A stretch of DNA of 64,000 nucleotides from Panonychus citri (Eukaryota > Arthropoda > Arachnida > Trombidiformes > Tetranychidae): the NCBI RefSeq assembly GCF_014898815.1, contig NW_026515451.1, positions 1 to 64,000 of the forward strand. The letters run 5' to 3'. Below the pieces are notes generated by a model. That model ran no database searches and was not told the origin of the DNA. It saw only the letters and a list, made by a program, of their open reading frames with translations. Below are positions 24,301-34,758 of the stretch, piece after piece. The translations under genes were made by a program, and so were the position numbers. Positions within the stretch are counted from its first letter, which is position 1, and every line of letters begins with the position of its first letter.

Positions 24301-24545
24301 TTTTGAATAAAATGAGCTGGATTATGGATCTTGAAAGATTTTGTTGATATATTACCGAGCGTCACATTACCAAAATTAAGAATTGATGGTCGCTGGAAAG
24401 ATTCTAATAAGAGAACCGGTGTTTCTTCATTTTCAGGGATTATTCTTTTAGGTGAAGGCGCTGGAATCTCAAATTTACAAACTCGGTGACAAGTGTTTGG
24501 ATAATTAAGAGATGAGTTTTCACATTGATAAAAAGAATTGCTCAT
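21326..24545 (-). CDS. ASPM/Asp-like spindle protein lacking a calponin-homology domain
   Basis: Exons 24545-21831, 21765-21616 and 21538-21326 (both introns phase 0) give about 1025 residues. Residues about 45-150 form an ASH/MSP-like beta domain (FGNVTLGNISTKSFKIHNP...VVIEWKPTKAGGTRQ). From about residue 185 there are about 15 IQ motifs of two alternating types, AAIVIQKFVRRYLAVKRF and ATITIQKHFRRYYA, in units of near-identical sequence. Each binds calmodulin or light chains in the family. The C-terminal 130 residues, completed by the last two short exons (KLVNYRKF, CHSIINLC, YWSSAKSV), match the helical-repeat end of ASPM. I see no calponin-homology domain between the ASH domain and the IQ region, and the protein is much shorter than Drosophila Asp (about 1950). 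It may be a reduced paralogue. Confidence 0.82.
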
Positions 24546-25037
24546 TTTTGATAACCGGAGTTTTAGACAATTGATGAATTAAAAAAGAGACTAAATAACA
24601 AATTTGTCAGATGAGATTTTCGAATTCAAAAAATGAAACAACATTCACGCCTCCGAGAAAATCAACCAATCAGAGACGACGAAGAAATTGCTCTTAGCGC
24701 CATCTGAAGTTCAGGCAACCACCTTGCTAGTGAAATTAAATTGTTAATTGATAAATTATCTTTTTGCTGTGGCAGATTAAAAATCGGATTAATAACAGTT
24801 TTAAACTAAACTGAGGGCAATCAATCGTTTGTTTCACGATGGATAATGTAGCCTGGATCGATTGAAGAGAGTTTACCTGTTGAAGTTTTATCGTCATTTA
24901 TGTTGATTGATAAAATTAATTGTTGTAGTTGTTGGGAAAAGATTAGTTTATGTTGAATATATTCCAAGCTTAAGGTTGGTCAATTAGAGACCAAATTGTA
25001 AATTGAATTTTTATGGTTGTTGACTAGTTAATTGTTG
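24546..25037. other. intergenic: ASPM promoter and BTB-gene 3' flank
   Basis: GCGCCATCTGAAG at 24697-24709 (minus strand CTTCAGATGGCGC) is a second CTCF-like/AGATGGCGC motif, about 155 bp upstream of the ASPM start. No coding exon is visible. Confidence 0.4.
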
Positions 25038-26363
25038 TCATAATTCTTCCCTTAGGAAAATTGATTCCAATTTGTCAAGATAAGGAGCCATTCGAGCTTG
25101 AACTGATGGGATCGCTTTATTTGCTTTAACTGCTTTGAAATCACGTTTTAGAGCTTTGATTTTACCTTCGACCTGCGACACATCACGATCCACGTTACGC
25201 TGTTGTAGAATATCACTTATCCTTTGAAGAGATATCATTTTTTTACTTGATGATCTCCAAATACCGGCTGATTCTTCATCCCAAACATCAACAAGTGTTT
25301 TTGTTTCCTCTTCCGACCACATTTTTCGACCTTGAAAAGAAAACAGAAAAAGTTTAGAACAAGTTATTTCCTATTCGGATTTTTTAATAATCCTAAAGGC
25401 AAACCGATCACTTTGTAAATTTAAACATAATCAATTTCTTACCACTTAATCCACCCGTTGAGTGTTGAATTTTCTCTATTCTCATTTGTCTCAAATTGGC
25501 TTTAAAAGCTGCTGATGGGGACAATTTACAGACAGGGCGAGGGTAACGAGTTGATGGTCCAGGTAAAGAGCAACTCGAATCATCTGCTTCGTTTAAAACT
25601 TGAGGATATTCAGCTAAACGAGAATTAACATTGGCCTGTGGTTCATTGGATGCACTTTCGATTATTATTTCAGAGGGTTTAGATAAGACCTCGTGTTGGA
25701 GAATTACAAGATCTCCTTCTTCTCCTTTAGAAACTTTTGCATGAGATTCATCTTCACAGAGATCATTTTCCGAAACATCGGATTCTGAAATCTCTTCAGC
25801 TTGTGGTTGTTTAATAGAAGTACGTTGACGTCTTTTCCTTTTGTAACTACCGCGAGGCGAAGATTCCTTATCCTTAGGACTAGTTTCAACCTAGAAATTA
25901 CATTAAAAAAAGAGTTTTATAAGTATTGGATTTAAAATATTCATAGAGATAAAATTTACAAAGAAATTAATCTCACCTTAATGTCCATTAGTCCAATAAT
26001 CATTAGCGCTTTAGCTGAGTCCAAAACTGAGGTAAACTACTTTGAGGTTGTAACTTCCCCTTGTACATAAATTCAATAATTGCTTCAAGATCAGAGATTG
26101 ACATGTCCTTGAGTATAACTATTGGATATTGGTTTGGGTTAGAAAATATGCAAAGAGATCTGTGAAATAAGGGAACATGCAGAGACCAATTTATGAGCTT
26201 TGATGGTTCCACCTTGACAGGAAATAGTACAATCGGTTAAAATTTCATCGTTGTAAAGTCTTTGGAATGCTGAGACCAAATGATTTTGGTGACTATTAAG
26301 TTTCAAACAAAATGCTTGATCCGATATAGATGAAGATGAAGCTGATGCTGATGGAGGTGCCAT
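25038..26363 (-). CDS. BTB-domain protein with C-terminal SANT/MADF-like domain; BTB exon frame-broken
   Basis: Exons 26363-25977, about 25891-25443, and about 25331-25038. The BTB domain has FCLKLNSHQNHLVSAFQRL and DCTISCQGGTIKAHKLV, then YPIVILKDMSISDLEAIIEFMYKG, close to lola/ttk-type BTB. However, the frame is lost near 26171 (an extra base, or two missing) and regained near 26021-26026 (one missing base). Exon length is still a multiple of three, so the rest is in frame. The middle exon is stop-free and Ser/Glu-rich with a basic patch (YKRKRRQR). The last exon encodes a SANT/MADF-like helical domain (MWSEEETKTLVDVWDEE, ISDILQQRNV). This is a probable transcription factor. The breaks could be pseudogenisation, an allele or sequence errors. 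Confidence 0.7.
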
Positions 26364-27192
26364 GGTTTTCCAAGTGTCACGAAAAAATAGTCAATCCAAT
26401 TTCAATTAAAACTCTTGTAAAGAAGAAAACAAACAAACGTCGAAGCAAAGTGAAAGAGAAATAAGCAAAAAACAATTGACAACTAATCATAGTAAAATTA
26501 GCAACACCAACAATAGAATCAGCGTGCAAATAATAAAAGTCCATAGTCACAGAGAGAAAACCAGATCACCAGGAAATGGCAACAATCGATTGAAAATTAA
26601 GTTCAGCCAACATCCAAATATAGTAAAATAAGAAAGAACAAGAAAAGAGAAGAATAATTAAAAATCGTCATACCGATTTAAAAATAATAATAAAAACATC
26701 AACTTTATACCACAAGTAATGAGAGAAAATAAAATAAAACAATTAGAAAATGATCGGCCCTAAACAAATTTAACAAAATGTTTCCACTAATTAATTACTC
26801 GGTTCAATACCTTTTCACATGTAGACAATCACAAAGTGATAAAAACAGTGATGATAATCAAATGTCACACGAAAATAATTATTATCTCGAATTAGAATAT
26901 AAAAGTTTGATGAACAATCAGGACGAGATTAAATAACGACCACAATTTAATAAGCTGAACTTCAGCTGCTTAAGGAAAGGAACAAACAATCACCATGGTA
27001 ACCGAAATACATTTTCTTTTCTATAAGCGGTTAATTTAACATGGAACAAAATTATTCTCAATTAACAATTGTTTCCTTTTAATTTCTTTCGATTAGCTTG
27101 ATTCAGTTCTCATTGAAAATCTACAATCATAGTGAATATTATCGGAAGATAATTCTTTATGTTGTTCAACTATTTTCCAATCTTGTAAACTA
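26364..27192. other. BTB-gene promoter and flank of the transposon
   Basis: No coding exon. ATGGTAACCG near 26997 is a half X-box. The last 69 bp (27124-27192) belong to the short duplicated sequence listed separately. Confidence 0.4.
27124..27192 (+). repeat. 77-bp direct repeat, copy 1 (split by the transposon)
   Basis: The 69 bases ending in TTGTAAACTA recur at 28399-28467 with one mismatch. In copy 1 the following TTGAACCA is displaced to 27802-27809 by the inserted element, so copy 2 is its empty-site counterpart. Confidence 0.85.
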
Positions 27193-27799
27193 CAGGGCTA
27201 TTCACCTATTTTCGCCGATGTTTTTTGCGATTTTCTCAGCAACTAAGAGTCAAAGAGACTCGAGACTTGAGTGGTATGAGTTTGAGCAATACTCAACTGT
27301 CATATCAAAAGATCAAGGTCATTCAGGTCATCGGTGAAATAACGCGTTTCAAGGTCATCTGAAGGCAATTCAACAAACAAGAATATTCAGAGATACTGCT
27401 GACAAGTTTTGAGGTTTCTATGAGCTTTGCTATGTTAAGATAAATTTATTGAATAGAAGATTTTAACAGTTATTCAATTAAACTGTAATATCTCAAGATC
27501 AACAACAAAGATCTCTAAACTCATTTTCCAAGGTCATCTGGAGGTAATACAGTTATTCTCCACATTTTTTAACCCTGAGAAAATCGAAAAAAACATCGGC
27601 GAAAATAGCTGAATAGCCCTGTATTACCTCCAGATGACCTTGAAACGTGTTATTTTACCAGTGACCTGAATGACCTTGATCTTTTGATATGACAATTGAG
27701 TATTGCTCAAACTCATACCACTCAAGTCTCGAGTCTCTTTGACTCTTAGTTGCTGAGAAAATCGCAAAAAACATCGGCGAAAATAGCTGAATAGCCCTG
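27193..27799. mobile_element. 607-bp non-autonomous TA-flanked inverted-repeat element (Tc1/mariner-like MITE)
   Basis: Both ends begin CAGGGCTATTCA in inverted orientation and are flanked by TA (27191-27192 and 27800-27801). The inverted arms are about 180 bp long with only a few mismatches, sharing for example CGCCGATGTTTTTTGCG and GACTCGAGACTTGAG. A second internal copy of the right-hand tip (27573-27621) makes the centre composite. There is no transposase frame. The uninterrupted 77-bp repeat at 28399-28475 shows the sequence without the insertion, fixing the target duplication as TA. Confidence 0.9.
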
Positions 27800-28020
27800 T
27801 ATTGAACCAAGTTAACTAGTCGTAACAAAATAGCTTCATGTTGATGGTGATAATTATGGTTATATCTTTTTCAGGGATAATCCGTCGATTAATTGAAGTT
27901 ACTAATTCTTTTCATTTTCTTTCTTTTCTTTTTTCTGTAGGATAAATTTTTTTCCCCTCAAAATAATTATTCATTCAAATGTCAAGTAGTTATAATTAAT
28001 TTGTTTGTTTGCATCTTTCA

Positions 28021-28339
28021 GTATAACAATGTCAATGATGCCCAAAGCAAATACTTCGATTTAATTTTCGCAAGAAAGACCACTGGACCACCGCTCAATC
28101 CTAAAATACATTGCACTGTGATGCAGCATTTAGATGATTTGGGCGCTAAATGGGTTCCTGCGCAATTTATGTCAGTCTATAAACTGTATATTAGTTTTAC
28201 ACACAAAAAGCCCGCAGATGCCCAGAATTCGGTTAGATTACAAAACGATATCGAAGCAATGAACAGTATGATTACAACAGGTAACGATGATAACAATGAT
28301 AACAATGATAATGAGATTAACCAGAGAGAACAGAATTGA
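28021..28339 (+). CDS. orphan terminal exon, unrecognised
   Basis: After a good acceptor (CATCTTTCAG at 28011-28020) the frame is open for about 105 codons to a TGA at 28337-28339. It reads QSKYFDLIFARKTTGPPLNP and LDDLGAKWVPAQFMS, then ends in a DN-repeat tail (NDDNNDNNDN). Composition is coding-like, but I find no start codon or partner exon upstream, where the MITE sits. It may be a gene fragment left after rearrangement, or the last exon of a gene I cannot complete. No family is recognised. Confidence 0.4.
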
Positions 28340-28398
28340 AAAAATGATTAATTAACAGAGTAAAAATTATTTATTTTGTTAATTCTCTCTACTCTTTG

Positions 28399-28475
28399 CA
28401 ATCATAGTGAATATTATCGGAAGATTATTCTTTATGTTGTTCAACTATTTTCCAATCTTGTAAACTATTGAACCA
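28399..28475 (+). repeat. 77-bp direct repeat, copy 2 (uninterrupted)
   Basis: It matches 27124-27192 plus 27802-27809 end to end with one mismatch and without the MITE. The origin of the repeat is unknown. Confidence 0.85.
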
Positions 28476-29266
28476 CTGGAGTAGGACAATTTATTAATTA
28501 CTCTTGCAATTAATCAGATTTGGAGATTTGTGAATGTATGGATTGATCGCTGCTCTTAAATCAATTTTTACGGCAGAAAAAAAGACGATTTATCTCAACG
28601 TAAACGTGAACAATTGAGATTGTTAATCGGTAATGTAATCGAGAATTACTTTACCCTGTTAATAGAATCGCCAATTGTTGAACAAAGAAAAAGAAATCAG
28701 TTGATTCGAGATGAACATTTAGGTTTCTGGTGAAGAAGACGGGGAAAAGTTAAGAAGATAAGAGGGAAAAAGAGAAAAAGAGAAAAGAAAACATTGAGCC
28801 TCAGTTTGTTTTCTTTTCATTTCAGTTGAGCTTCTTCACTTTTGTACTTTTGTTTTCTTCTCTTTTTTAATTGTTCTGTTTTAATTATTTATTATCCTTT
28901 TTTTTTACTGTTTTTAAGAACAAATGGACAAGCAAAATTTCGAGTTTAAAAGAAATCTAACATTTGGTAAGTTGTTCATTTCTCTTAGCCTCTTTGTCTC
29001 TCTCTCTCTCTCCATTGTTTTCCTTCATTTTGAAAATGTTTTTGTTTACAAAATTTTCTCTTTCTTTTCCTTTGCTGCAACTTATCACTTGACTCTTAAT
29101 GTAGATATGCCTCAAATTACGAGACTATTTTTTTCTGATGAAACTCGATTCAAATTTAACAATTTGTGTTGTTATTGTTTTCCCCTTTTATAGATGAGCG
29201 ACAAAAGCAATCACAAAGTATGAGAAGACTTTATTCTGACAAGACTCCAATAATTATCGAGAAATA

Positions 29267-31036
29267 GGTAAGACTCAAGATATGTCCGTCAGCTCAACAT
29301 CTTCACTTTGAGCCGATTTTTTTCGGCTTGAGACTGGTGACTATTTTTAGAAATTAAATTAATTTAGTTAAATCTTGTTAAATAATCAATTAATTAATCA
29401 AATAATAGGTGACACTTTTTAAGGACAAAAAGGCGCAAATTAGAGCACATTTTACATAATTTTTGTACTTAATTATTCAAATTAAAATAAACAAATCTTT
29501 TTCTTTAAGCAAAAATGGTTTCAACAATTAAATTAAATTTAGTTAATTTTGATCAAGTTATTGTTTCACCTTCGGATGAAGTTCCAGGACTAAATTATAT
29601 TATTGATTCAGGACTAATTCCAGATGAAATGCCTAAAAGTTGTTTAAATATCAATTGTGATGGTACTATGGTGTTGAGAAAAATCAAAAATTCGAAGCTT
29701 GGTAAGGGCTTCGTTTGTCGAAAGTGTCGGCTTCAATCCAATTGGACTAGAGGAACTATTTTTGAAAAATCTAAATTGGACATTCTGATGTTTTTGAAGG
29801 TGATATTTTGCTGGTGTTGTAACAAAACAATTTCAATGACTGCCCTCGACTTAGGACTTTCTGAACAAACTGTTTCTCTCCATTATTATTTATTAAGACA
29901 AGTGAGTTAATTGGTTAGCATTACAATTTTTTCTAAATAATCGGAACTTTTTCTGTTGATTAACATTATTAGATAGGCCATGAAAAATGTGATTAAATGA
30001 GATATAAAAAGTCTTGATACGATAAATGATTAATTAGAAATGAAAAAAAAAGTTTCTCGATTTACCAATTTTTCGACTTTTGCAAATCTCTGACAAGGTA
30101 TCACTTTTAGCGAAGTTCTTTTTCTTTGATCATAATGTTATACATATTTCGAATCAGCTTGAAATTCTGATTCAGGATCAGTTCTTTTTATTTAAAAACG
30201 ATCAGTGGTTCGGGAGAAATGACCTGAAACGTTTGGTCAATTTTTTCGATTATCGAAAAAATTTCGATTAATCGAAAAAATCGAAAATGTTCTAATGATG
30301 ATTTTAATTGTTTTTCTTGGTAGATTTGTTATAATTTGGTTAATAAAAATAAAAAATGATTGGTGGATTAGGAAAAATAGAATGTCGAAATCGACGAAAC
30401 TATGGTCTACAAAAGAAAAAATCATAAAGGTCGATTGTCTAAAGATCAGAAAGAACAAGTTTGGGTTTTTGGTGGAATTGAGCGATTATCTAAGAATACC
30501 TTTGCTGAAATTGTTCCAGATCGAAAGGAAAATACTTTGTTAGAGGTAATTAAACGCTATGTTTTACCTGGAACAACAATTTATTCAGATGGTTGGAAAT
30601 CTTATCAAAACCTTAACCATCACTATTATTTTCATGCTTATGTTAATCATAGTGAGAATTTTCACCCAGTCCACCCAAAGAAAAAAATATTCACACACAG
30701 ACAATTGAAAGAAATTGGAGATCATTGAAATCTCATTTTCCGAAATCATCTCATGGTGAAAATTGACGTGATCATCTAACTGAATTTTTATACAAACAAA
30801 CTTATCATAATCTAAAAGAACCAACTCTTAATTTTGAAACTACTTTACAGCATTTAAAAAATAACCCTATCGATGCTGAAGAAATTAATTTTAATTAAAT
30901 TTTTATTTTGATTAACAATTAACTAAAACGATTAACTAAATTAATTTAATTTCTAAAAATAGTCACCAGTCTCAAGCCAAAAAAAATCGGCTCAAAGTGA
31001 AGATGTTGAGCTGACGGACATATCTTGAGTCTTACC
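29267..31036. mobile_element. Merlin-type DNA transposon, 1770 bp, 8-bp target duplication
   Basis: Terminal inverted repeats of about 105 bp start GGTAAGACTCAAG at both ends, with about one mismatch in the first 90. The insertion is flanked by the direct repeat GAGAAATA (29259-29266 and 31037-31044), the 8-bp duplication typical of Merlin/IS1016. Each inverted repeat contains an AGCCGA...TCGGCT hairpin. Inside is a degenerate transposase with a zinc-ribbon N-terminus and the ISXO2/IS1595-like DDE core. Both ends and both target copies are perfect, so the insertion is young, although the encoded transposase is broken. Confidence 0.93.
29515..30898 (+). pseudogene. degenerate Merlin (ISXO2/IS1016-like) transposase
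   Basis: The first part, 29515-29910, contains a zinc-ribbon-like Cys pattern (CLNINC...CRKC) and the helix ALDLGLSEQTVS. A stop-rich, AT-rich stretch follows to about 30350. The catalytic core resumes with VEIDETMVYKRK (first Asp, near 30393), GTTIYSDGWKSY (second Asp) and TIERNWRSLKSHF (Glu, near 30715). At least two frame breaks are seen (4 extra bases near 30380 and one shift near 30690), plus a TGA after the HGEN segment near 30760. The copy is therefore not expected to make active enzyme; it could be mobilised only by a partner elsewhere. Confidence 0.85.
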
Positions 31037-31294
31037 GAGAAATATCGTTCTGAGAAACAATTACCGATAATTGATAGAAATCGCTATCTTGTACCCCAAC
31101 ACCTTCCATGTTCTAAGCTGGTGGAAATAGTTCGCCGCCGACTCACCTTACATCCAAGTTATGCTCTTTTTCTTCTCGCTGGTGGGAAATCATTAGTCTC
31201 CAATTCCAAATCTGTTGGTCAAGTCGCTGAACAATTCAGAGACCCTGATGGCTTCTTGTACATTGTTTATGCTTCTCAAGAAACTTTTGGCTGA

Positions 31295-31758
31295 ACAATC
31301 TGACAACAGTGACGAATGAAAGAAAAGACAATCTAAATCATCACCATAATATTAATCACTGAGATATTGGGATGAAATGATTCGATAATCACCCAAGTTC
31401 AAACACAAAAATCTATCCATTAAGGAGCAACAATTAAAGATGATACGAATGGCAGTGCCGTTGTAATCAAAGATGAAAAACAATTCCCATTGAAATAATA
31501 AGCAATTGACTAACAAACTAGAATGTTGAATAATACACATTCTACATTGTAAATTTTACTCTAGTTTAACTTTTGTTTATTAAAGAAAAACTTTTACGAA
31601 AATTTTTCGTCTATTGGAAATGACTCAACGGTCCCTAGTTCTCTCATGTGATTTTGTTTACATTTTTGTTATCAACAACTTTCTAATTAATTAGTTAATA
31701 AGGGTCTTCATTTTTTTCTTAGTTAAATGTTGACAACTAAAATAAGTGCCTCAATTAA
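31295..31758. other. 3' flank of LC3 copy 1 and WHAMM promoter
   Basis: The first 260 bp match the 3' flank of the intact LC3 copy. After 31554 the sequence is unique and leads to the WHAMM/JMY start at 31759. No other feature is seen. Confidence 0.5.
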
Positions 31759-34340
31759 ATGATGGATTCTTCCTCTAACAGCCTGGAAGGCTGGGTCGCC
31801 GTTAAAAGAAACATTTTCATGCGTGAAGGTGACATTGACTTTGGTGACTCGAGTAAGATCAAATTTCTTGTTGCTTATAATCAAATTGAGCAAAAATTAG
31901 CGATAACTTGTACTCAAGGAAGTCGAAAAGCGAGTGATGTTAAACCTAAATCAGTGGCCTCTTTTATCAGGTAACTAACTGTTTTTCTTTATATTTGGTC
32001 ATTAACTCATTACTTTAATCTCTAACTTGACTTTTTTCTTGTAGTGTTCAAGCCTTGAAAGGGATTCACAATCAGTTGAGAATCGTTTATCCTGCTCTTG
32101 ATGGTCATTTCCCAGCCAATCTCGAGTCAACGGAAGGTTTTTTACCTTATCTAATGTCAGCATTTAGGTAAATTAATTTAAGAGTAATTGTTGATTTTTT
32201 ATTGAACAGAAACTCTAACTTGCTGGTGACAATCATATCGATTATCCTGAGTTTTCAGCCATATGATTTTGGTTTGATTATATTCATCACTTTTCAGGCT
32301 GAATTTATAAACAATATCTTCAATTTTGACCTTGTCATTGTTTCACCTTCTCATAGAAATGTTTTTTTTACTAACAAACTTATTGTAAATTAATTAACTG
32401 ACCTTTCTAGTTATTACATTTTAAGGATACCGGAAGAAGTTGACTTGGAAACATGTAATGCGATTGAACAATATCTTGAGGTCGCAATGTCCATGGCTGG
32501 CAAAGGTCTTCTTTTGGCTCTTTTATTTGATGATGATGAAGATCCATTAAGTGACTTCGAAGAGGATATTCAAGAGATGAGATTGACAGGGTTTGAGAAC
32601 GTAGTTAAAGGATGTTACACCGATCTGGAAGATGTTCTAAGGCTTAGAACTCGAGCTAAAAACATGAAAGAATTGGCTAAAATATGGAAGCTTGAAGATA
32701 AGGTCATAGCAAGTTTGTCTGTTGCAATTTCTGAAAAATATAATTTTCAACTTCAACCGTTTCTTCAACTTCGGGAAATGGCTCATAATCATATTAAACA
32801 AGCCAAAGAACGTCTTAGTGATCCAGATTTTGGTAATCGAGTCAAAATTCTTGCCAGAAAAGAGATCGAGGAATTTAATGATCAGTTTTTAAGTGCCAAT
32901 GGAGCCTTACAGCATCTTTACCAAGAATATTATCGAAAAGTTGTTGATATCATCTCAGGTCAAATGATTCGTATCAAGGAGGATGAACAACGATTCGGCA
33001 AAAATGGTTTCGACCTCGAAGATGGACCATTGAGACTTCTCAAATTACAAATAAACCATAGCCAAGAGATCATCAAACTTAGAAATACAGTTAGGGTAAC
33101 AAAAGAGTATAATCGGGATCAATTGAGAAAATATCTAAAATCTTTGGATCAAGATTCTGATAAGTCATCGTCCGAACACGAACTGAAAAGAACTGAGCTC
33201 GATATCATCAACACTCGACTTGAGATTCTTGCTGAAGAAGAGAAGTTGATCAAGAAAAAACTTGATTTACTCGCGATGCAAAATTCAGACGAAATTTCCG
33301 ATAGCGATTTATTTCATGACGCGGTTGAAGAAACTCAAGACCAACTCGAGGAAGATTGTCCAACTAATATTGGATCCGACAAAATAAAAGCGATCGATAT
33401 ATTGAAAGTTGAACGTCAATCTATTGCTCGTCGACGAGCTCATCTTCGTAATAAAAAGGCACTTCTACTGACAGAATCTAAAGAAGGACAATCTATCCAA
33501 GAAAATGAAGCAGATGACACACAATCTCAAGTAGGAAGTCAAAGTGATTCTACTACTATTCGAGCTTCCACTCGAAGATTAAGTCTATTAAGTATTTGTA
33601 GTGATGAAGAAAAGCAACGAGAAGAAGCTCACAAAAAGATTCGTAAGAAAACTTTACAAAGATTGAAAGCCTTTCGTATGCGAAGTCAAAAGTTCTGTGA
33701 TGAAGGTGAATTCTTTCAAGAAAAATCATTGGAACATGATGAAAGATTACCACCTTATCCATGGATTCATAGTGTTGCAGCTTCTGGTGATGGATCATTA
33801 CCACCGCCTCCAGATGATGTTCACCAACCTGATTCATTCCAAGAAATGAAATCAATGTATAATATTGAAAATTTTCCACCTCAATCAAGTCTTTCAGATG
33901 AAACTACCAAGTCCAAAACTATTGTAGATAAAACTCCGGCTGCTTCATCTTTCTATGTTCAGCTGAACTCACCTCCGAATATTCCTCCACCTCCTCCTAA
34001 TTGCCCTCCACCACCACCTCCTCCACCTCCTCCTCCTGCTCCATTCGTCTCCCTGACAAAGCATCAGCGTGATAAAGCATTTGTATCATGCATGGAAAAA
34101 AGTTTTCGAGGCAAATCACAGATTGAAGAGAAAATTGATTCATCATCTTCAACAATTAATCTCAACGATATACTGAATGCACGTGGAAAATTGAAAAAAT
34201 GCGAACCAATAACAAAAGAGATAAACGAAGCGAGTCAAGTTGCTCAAAATCTGATGAACGCTTTGAATAAGATCAGAGCTGCTCGACGTGATTCAGATGA
34301 ATCAGAAGACGAACAAGATAATTCAAACGATTTCGATTGA
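31759..34340 (+). CDS. WHAMM/JMY-family actin nucleation-promoting factor
   Basis: Exons 31759-31970, 32045-32167 and 32411-34340 join in phase 2 both times to give 754 residues (WHAMM 809, JMY 988). The N-terminus SLEGWVAVKRNIFMREGD...IKFLVAYNQIEQKLAITC is the WHAMM/JMY membrane-interacting signature. A long coiled-coil middle follows (about residues 180-440). A polyproline stretch (residues about 625-650) would bind profilin. Then come a WH2-like segment (NLNDILNARGKLKK) and a connector/acidic tail (NLMNALNKIRAARR, DESEDEQDNSNDFD). The family activates Arp2/3 at ER-Golgi and autophagosomal membranes. The last residues are NDFD: the near-terminal Trp that usually contacts Arp2/3 is replaced by Phe. 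Confidence 0.9.
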
Positions 34341-34758
34341 AAAACTCCAATAATCGTTTTTTATATTTGATACAATTGAAATCGGAAAGAGTTAGCAGCA
34401 TGAACACTTCAGCATTTTCACCATGTTTTGTTTAATGCTGATTTTCATATGAATTCCGATAATAATTTAGGAAAGAAATCAATGACTAAATAGTTTTAAT
34501 CATCTGAAATGCGCTGAAGTACAGAGCAAATGACGCACTGAAATGGTCAAATTTGGCATATAAGCGCTTTCTAAGAGCTCAATCATCAATTATTGTCTAA
34601 TTTGATAAAAAAAAGTAAATTTATAATTATTTTGTTTAATTAGAAATGTAAAAAAGAAAACATTTGTATTATTTGTACACGAAAATTGCCTAATTTGATT
34701 ATATTGATTGATTATTGACCTCGTCCAACACCAATTCCTTTGAATTTTGTTGGTTCGT
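34341..34758. other. WHAMM 3' UTR and intergenic
   Basis: No coding exon or repeat recognised. AT-rich. Confidence 0.5.

Larger units (their letters stand above)
28924..31294 (+). pseudogene. LC3/ATG8 gene copy 1, disrupted by Merlin
   Basis: Exon 1 is 28924-28966 and exon 2 runs from 29194 to 31294, but is interrupted at 29267 by a 1770-bp transposon. The insertion places TAG directly after codon 38 (IIEK-stop), removing most of the ubiquitin-like fold. The right-hand part, from the second target copy at 31037, is still open and reads YRSEKQLPIIDRNRYLVPQ, then DGFLYIVYASQETFG and stop. Without the insertion the frame would resemble the intact copy at 36642-37263. Between copies the protein differs at only a few positions (for example HPSYAL versus HPNQAL), so loss is recent. 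The family is the autophagosome lipid-conjugated LC3 branch of ATG8. Confidence 0.88.
28735..31554 (+). repeat. segmental duplication, copy 1 (contains LC3 copy 1 and Merlin)
   Basis: Apart from the Merlin insertion, it aligns with 36463-37521 over upstream flank, exon 1, intron, exon 2 and about 290 bp of 3' flank. The shared sequence stops abruptly on both sides: after AAGACGGGG-type sequence at the left and after ACATTGTAAAT at the right. Intron retention shows DNA-level duplication rather than a retrocopy. Confidence 0.9.

Noticed and set aside
26158..26184. A 27-nt GT...AG stretch in the BTB exon as a mini-intron
   Set aside because: It is too short for splicing, removes the conserved SACS residues and leaves the frame unchanged, still ending at the same TAA.
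29515..29910. The zinc-ribbon frame as a host gene
   Set aside because: It lies entirely between the Merlin inverted repeats and precedes the DDE core of the same transposase.
29259..31044. Merlin element spliced out as an intron (its left end GGTAAGA looks like a donor)
   Set aside because: The donor lies after the TAG created by the insertion, so splicing there keeps the stop. Using the right target copy does not restore the frame.
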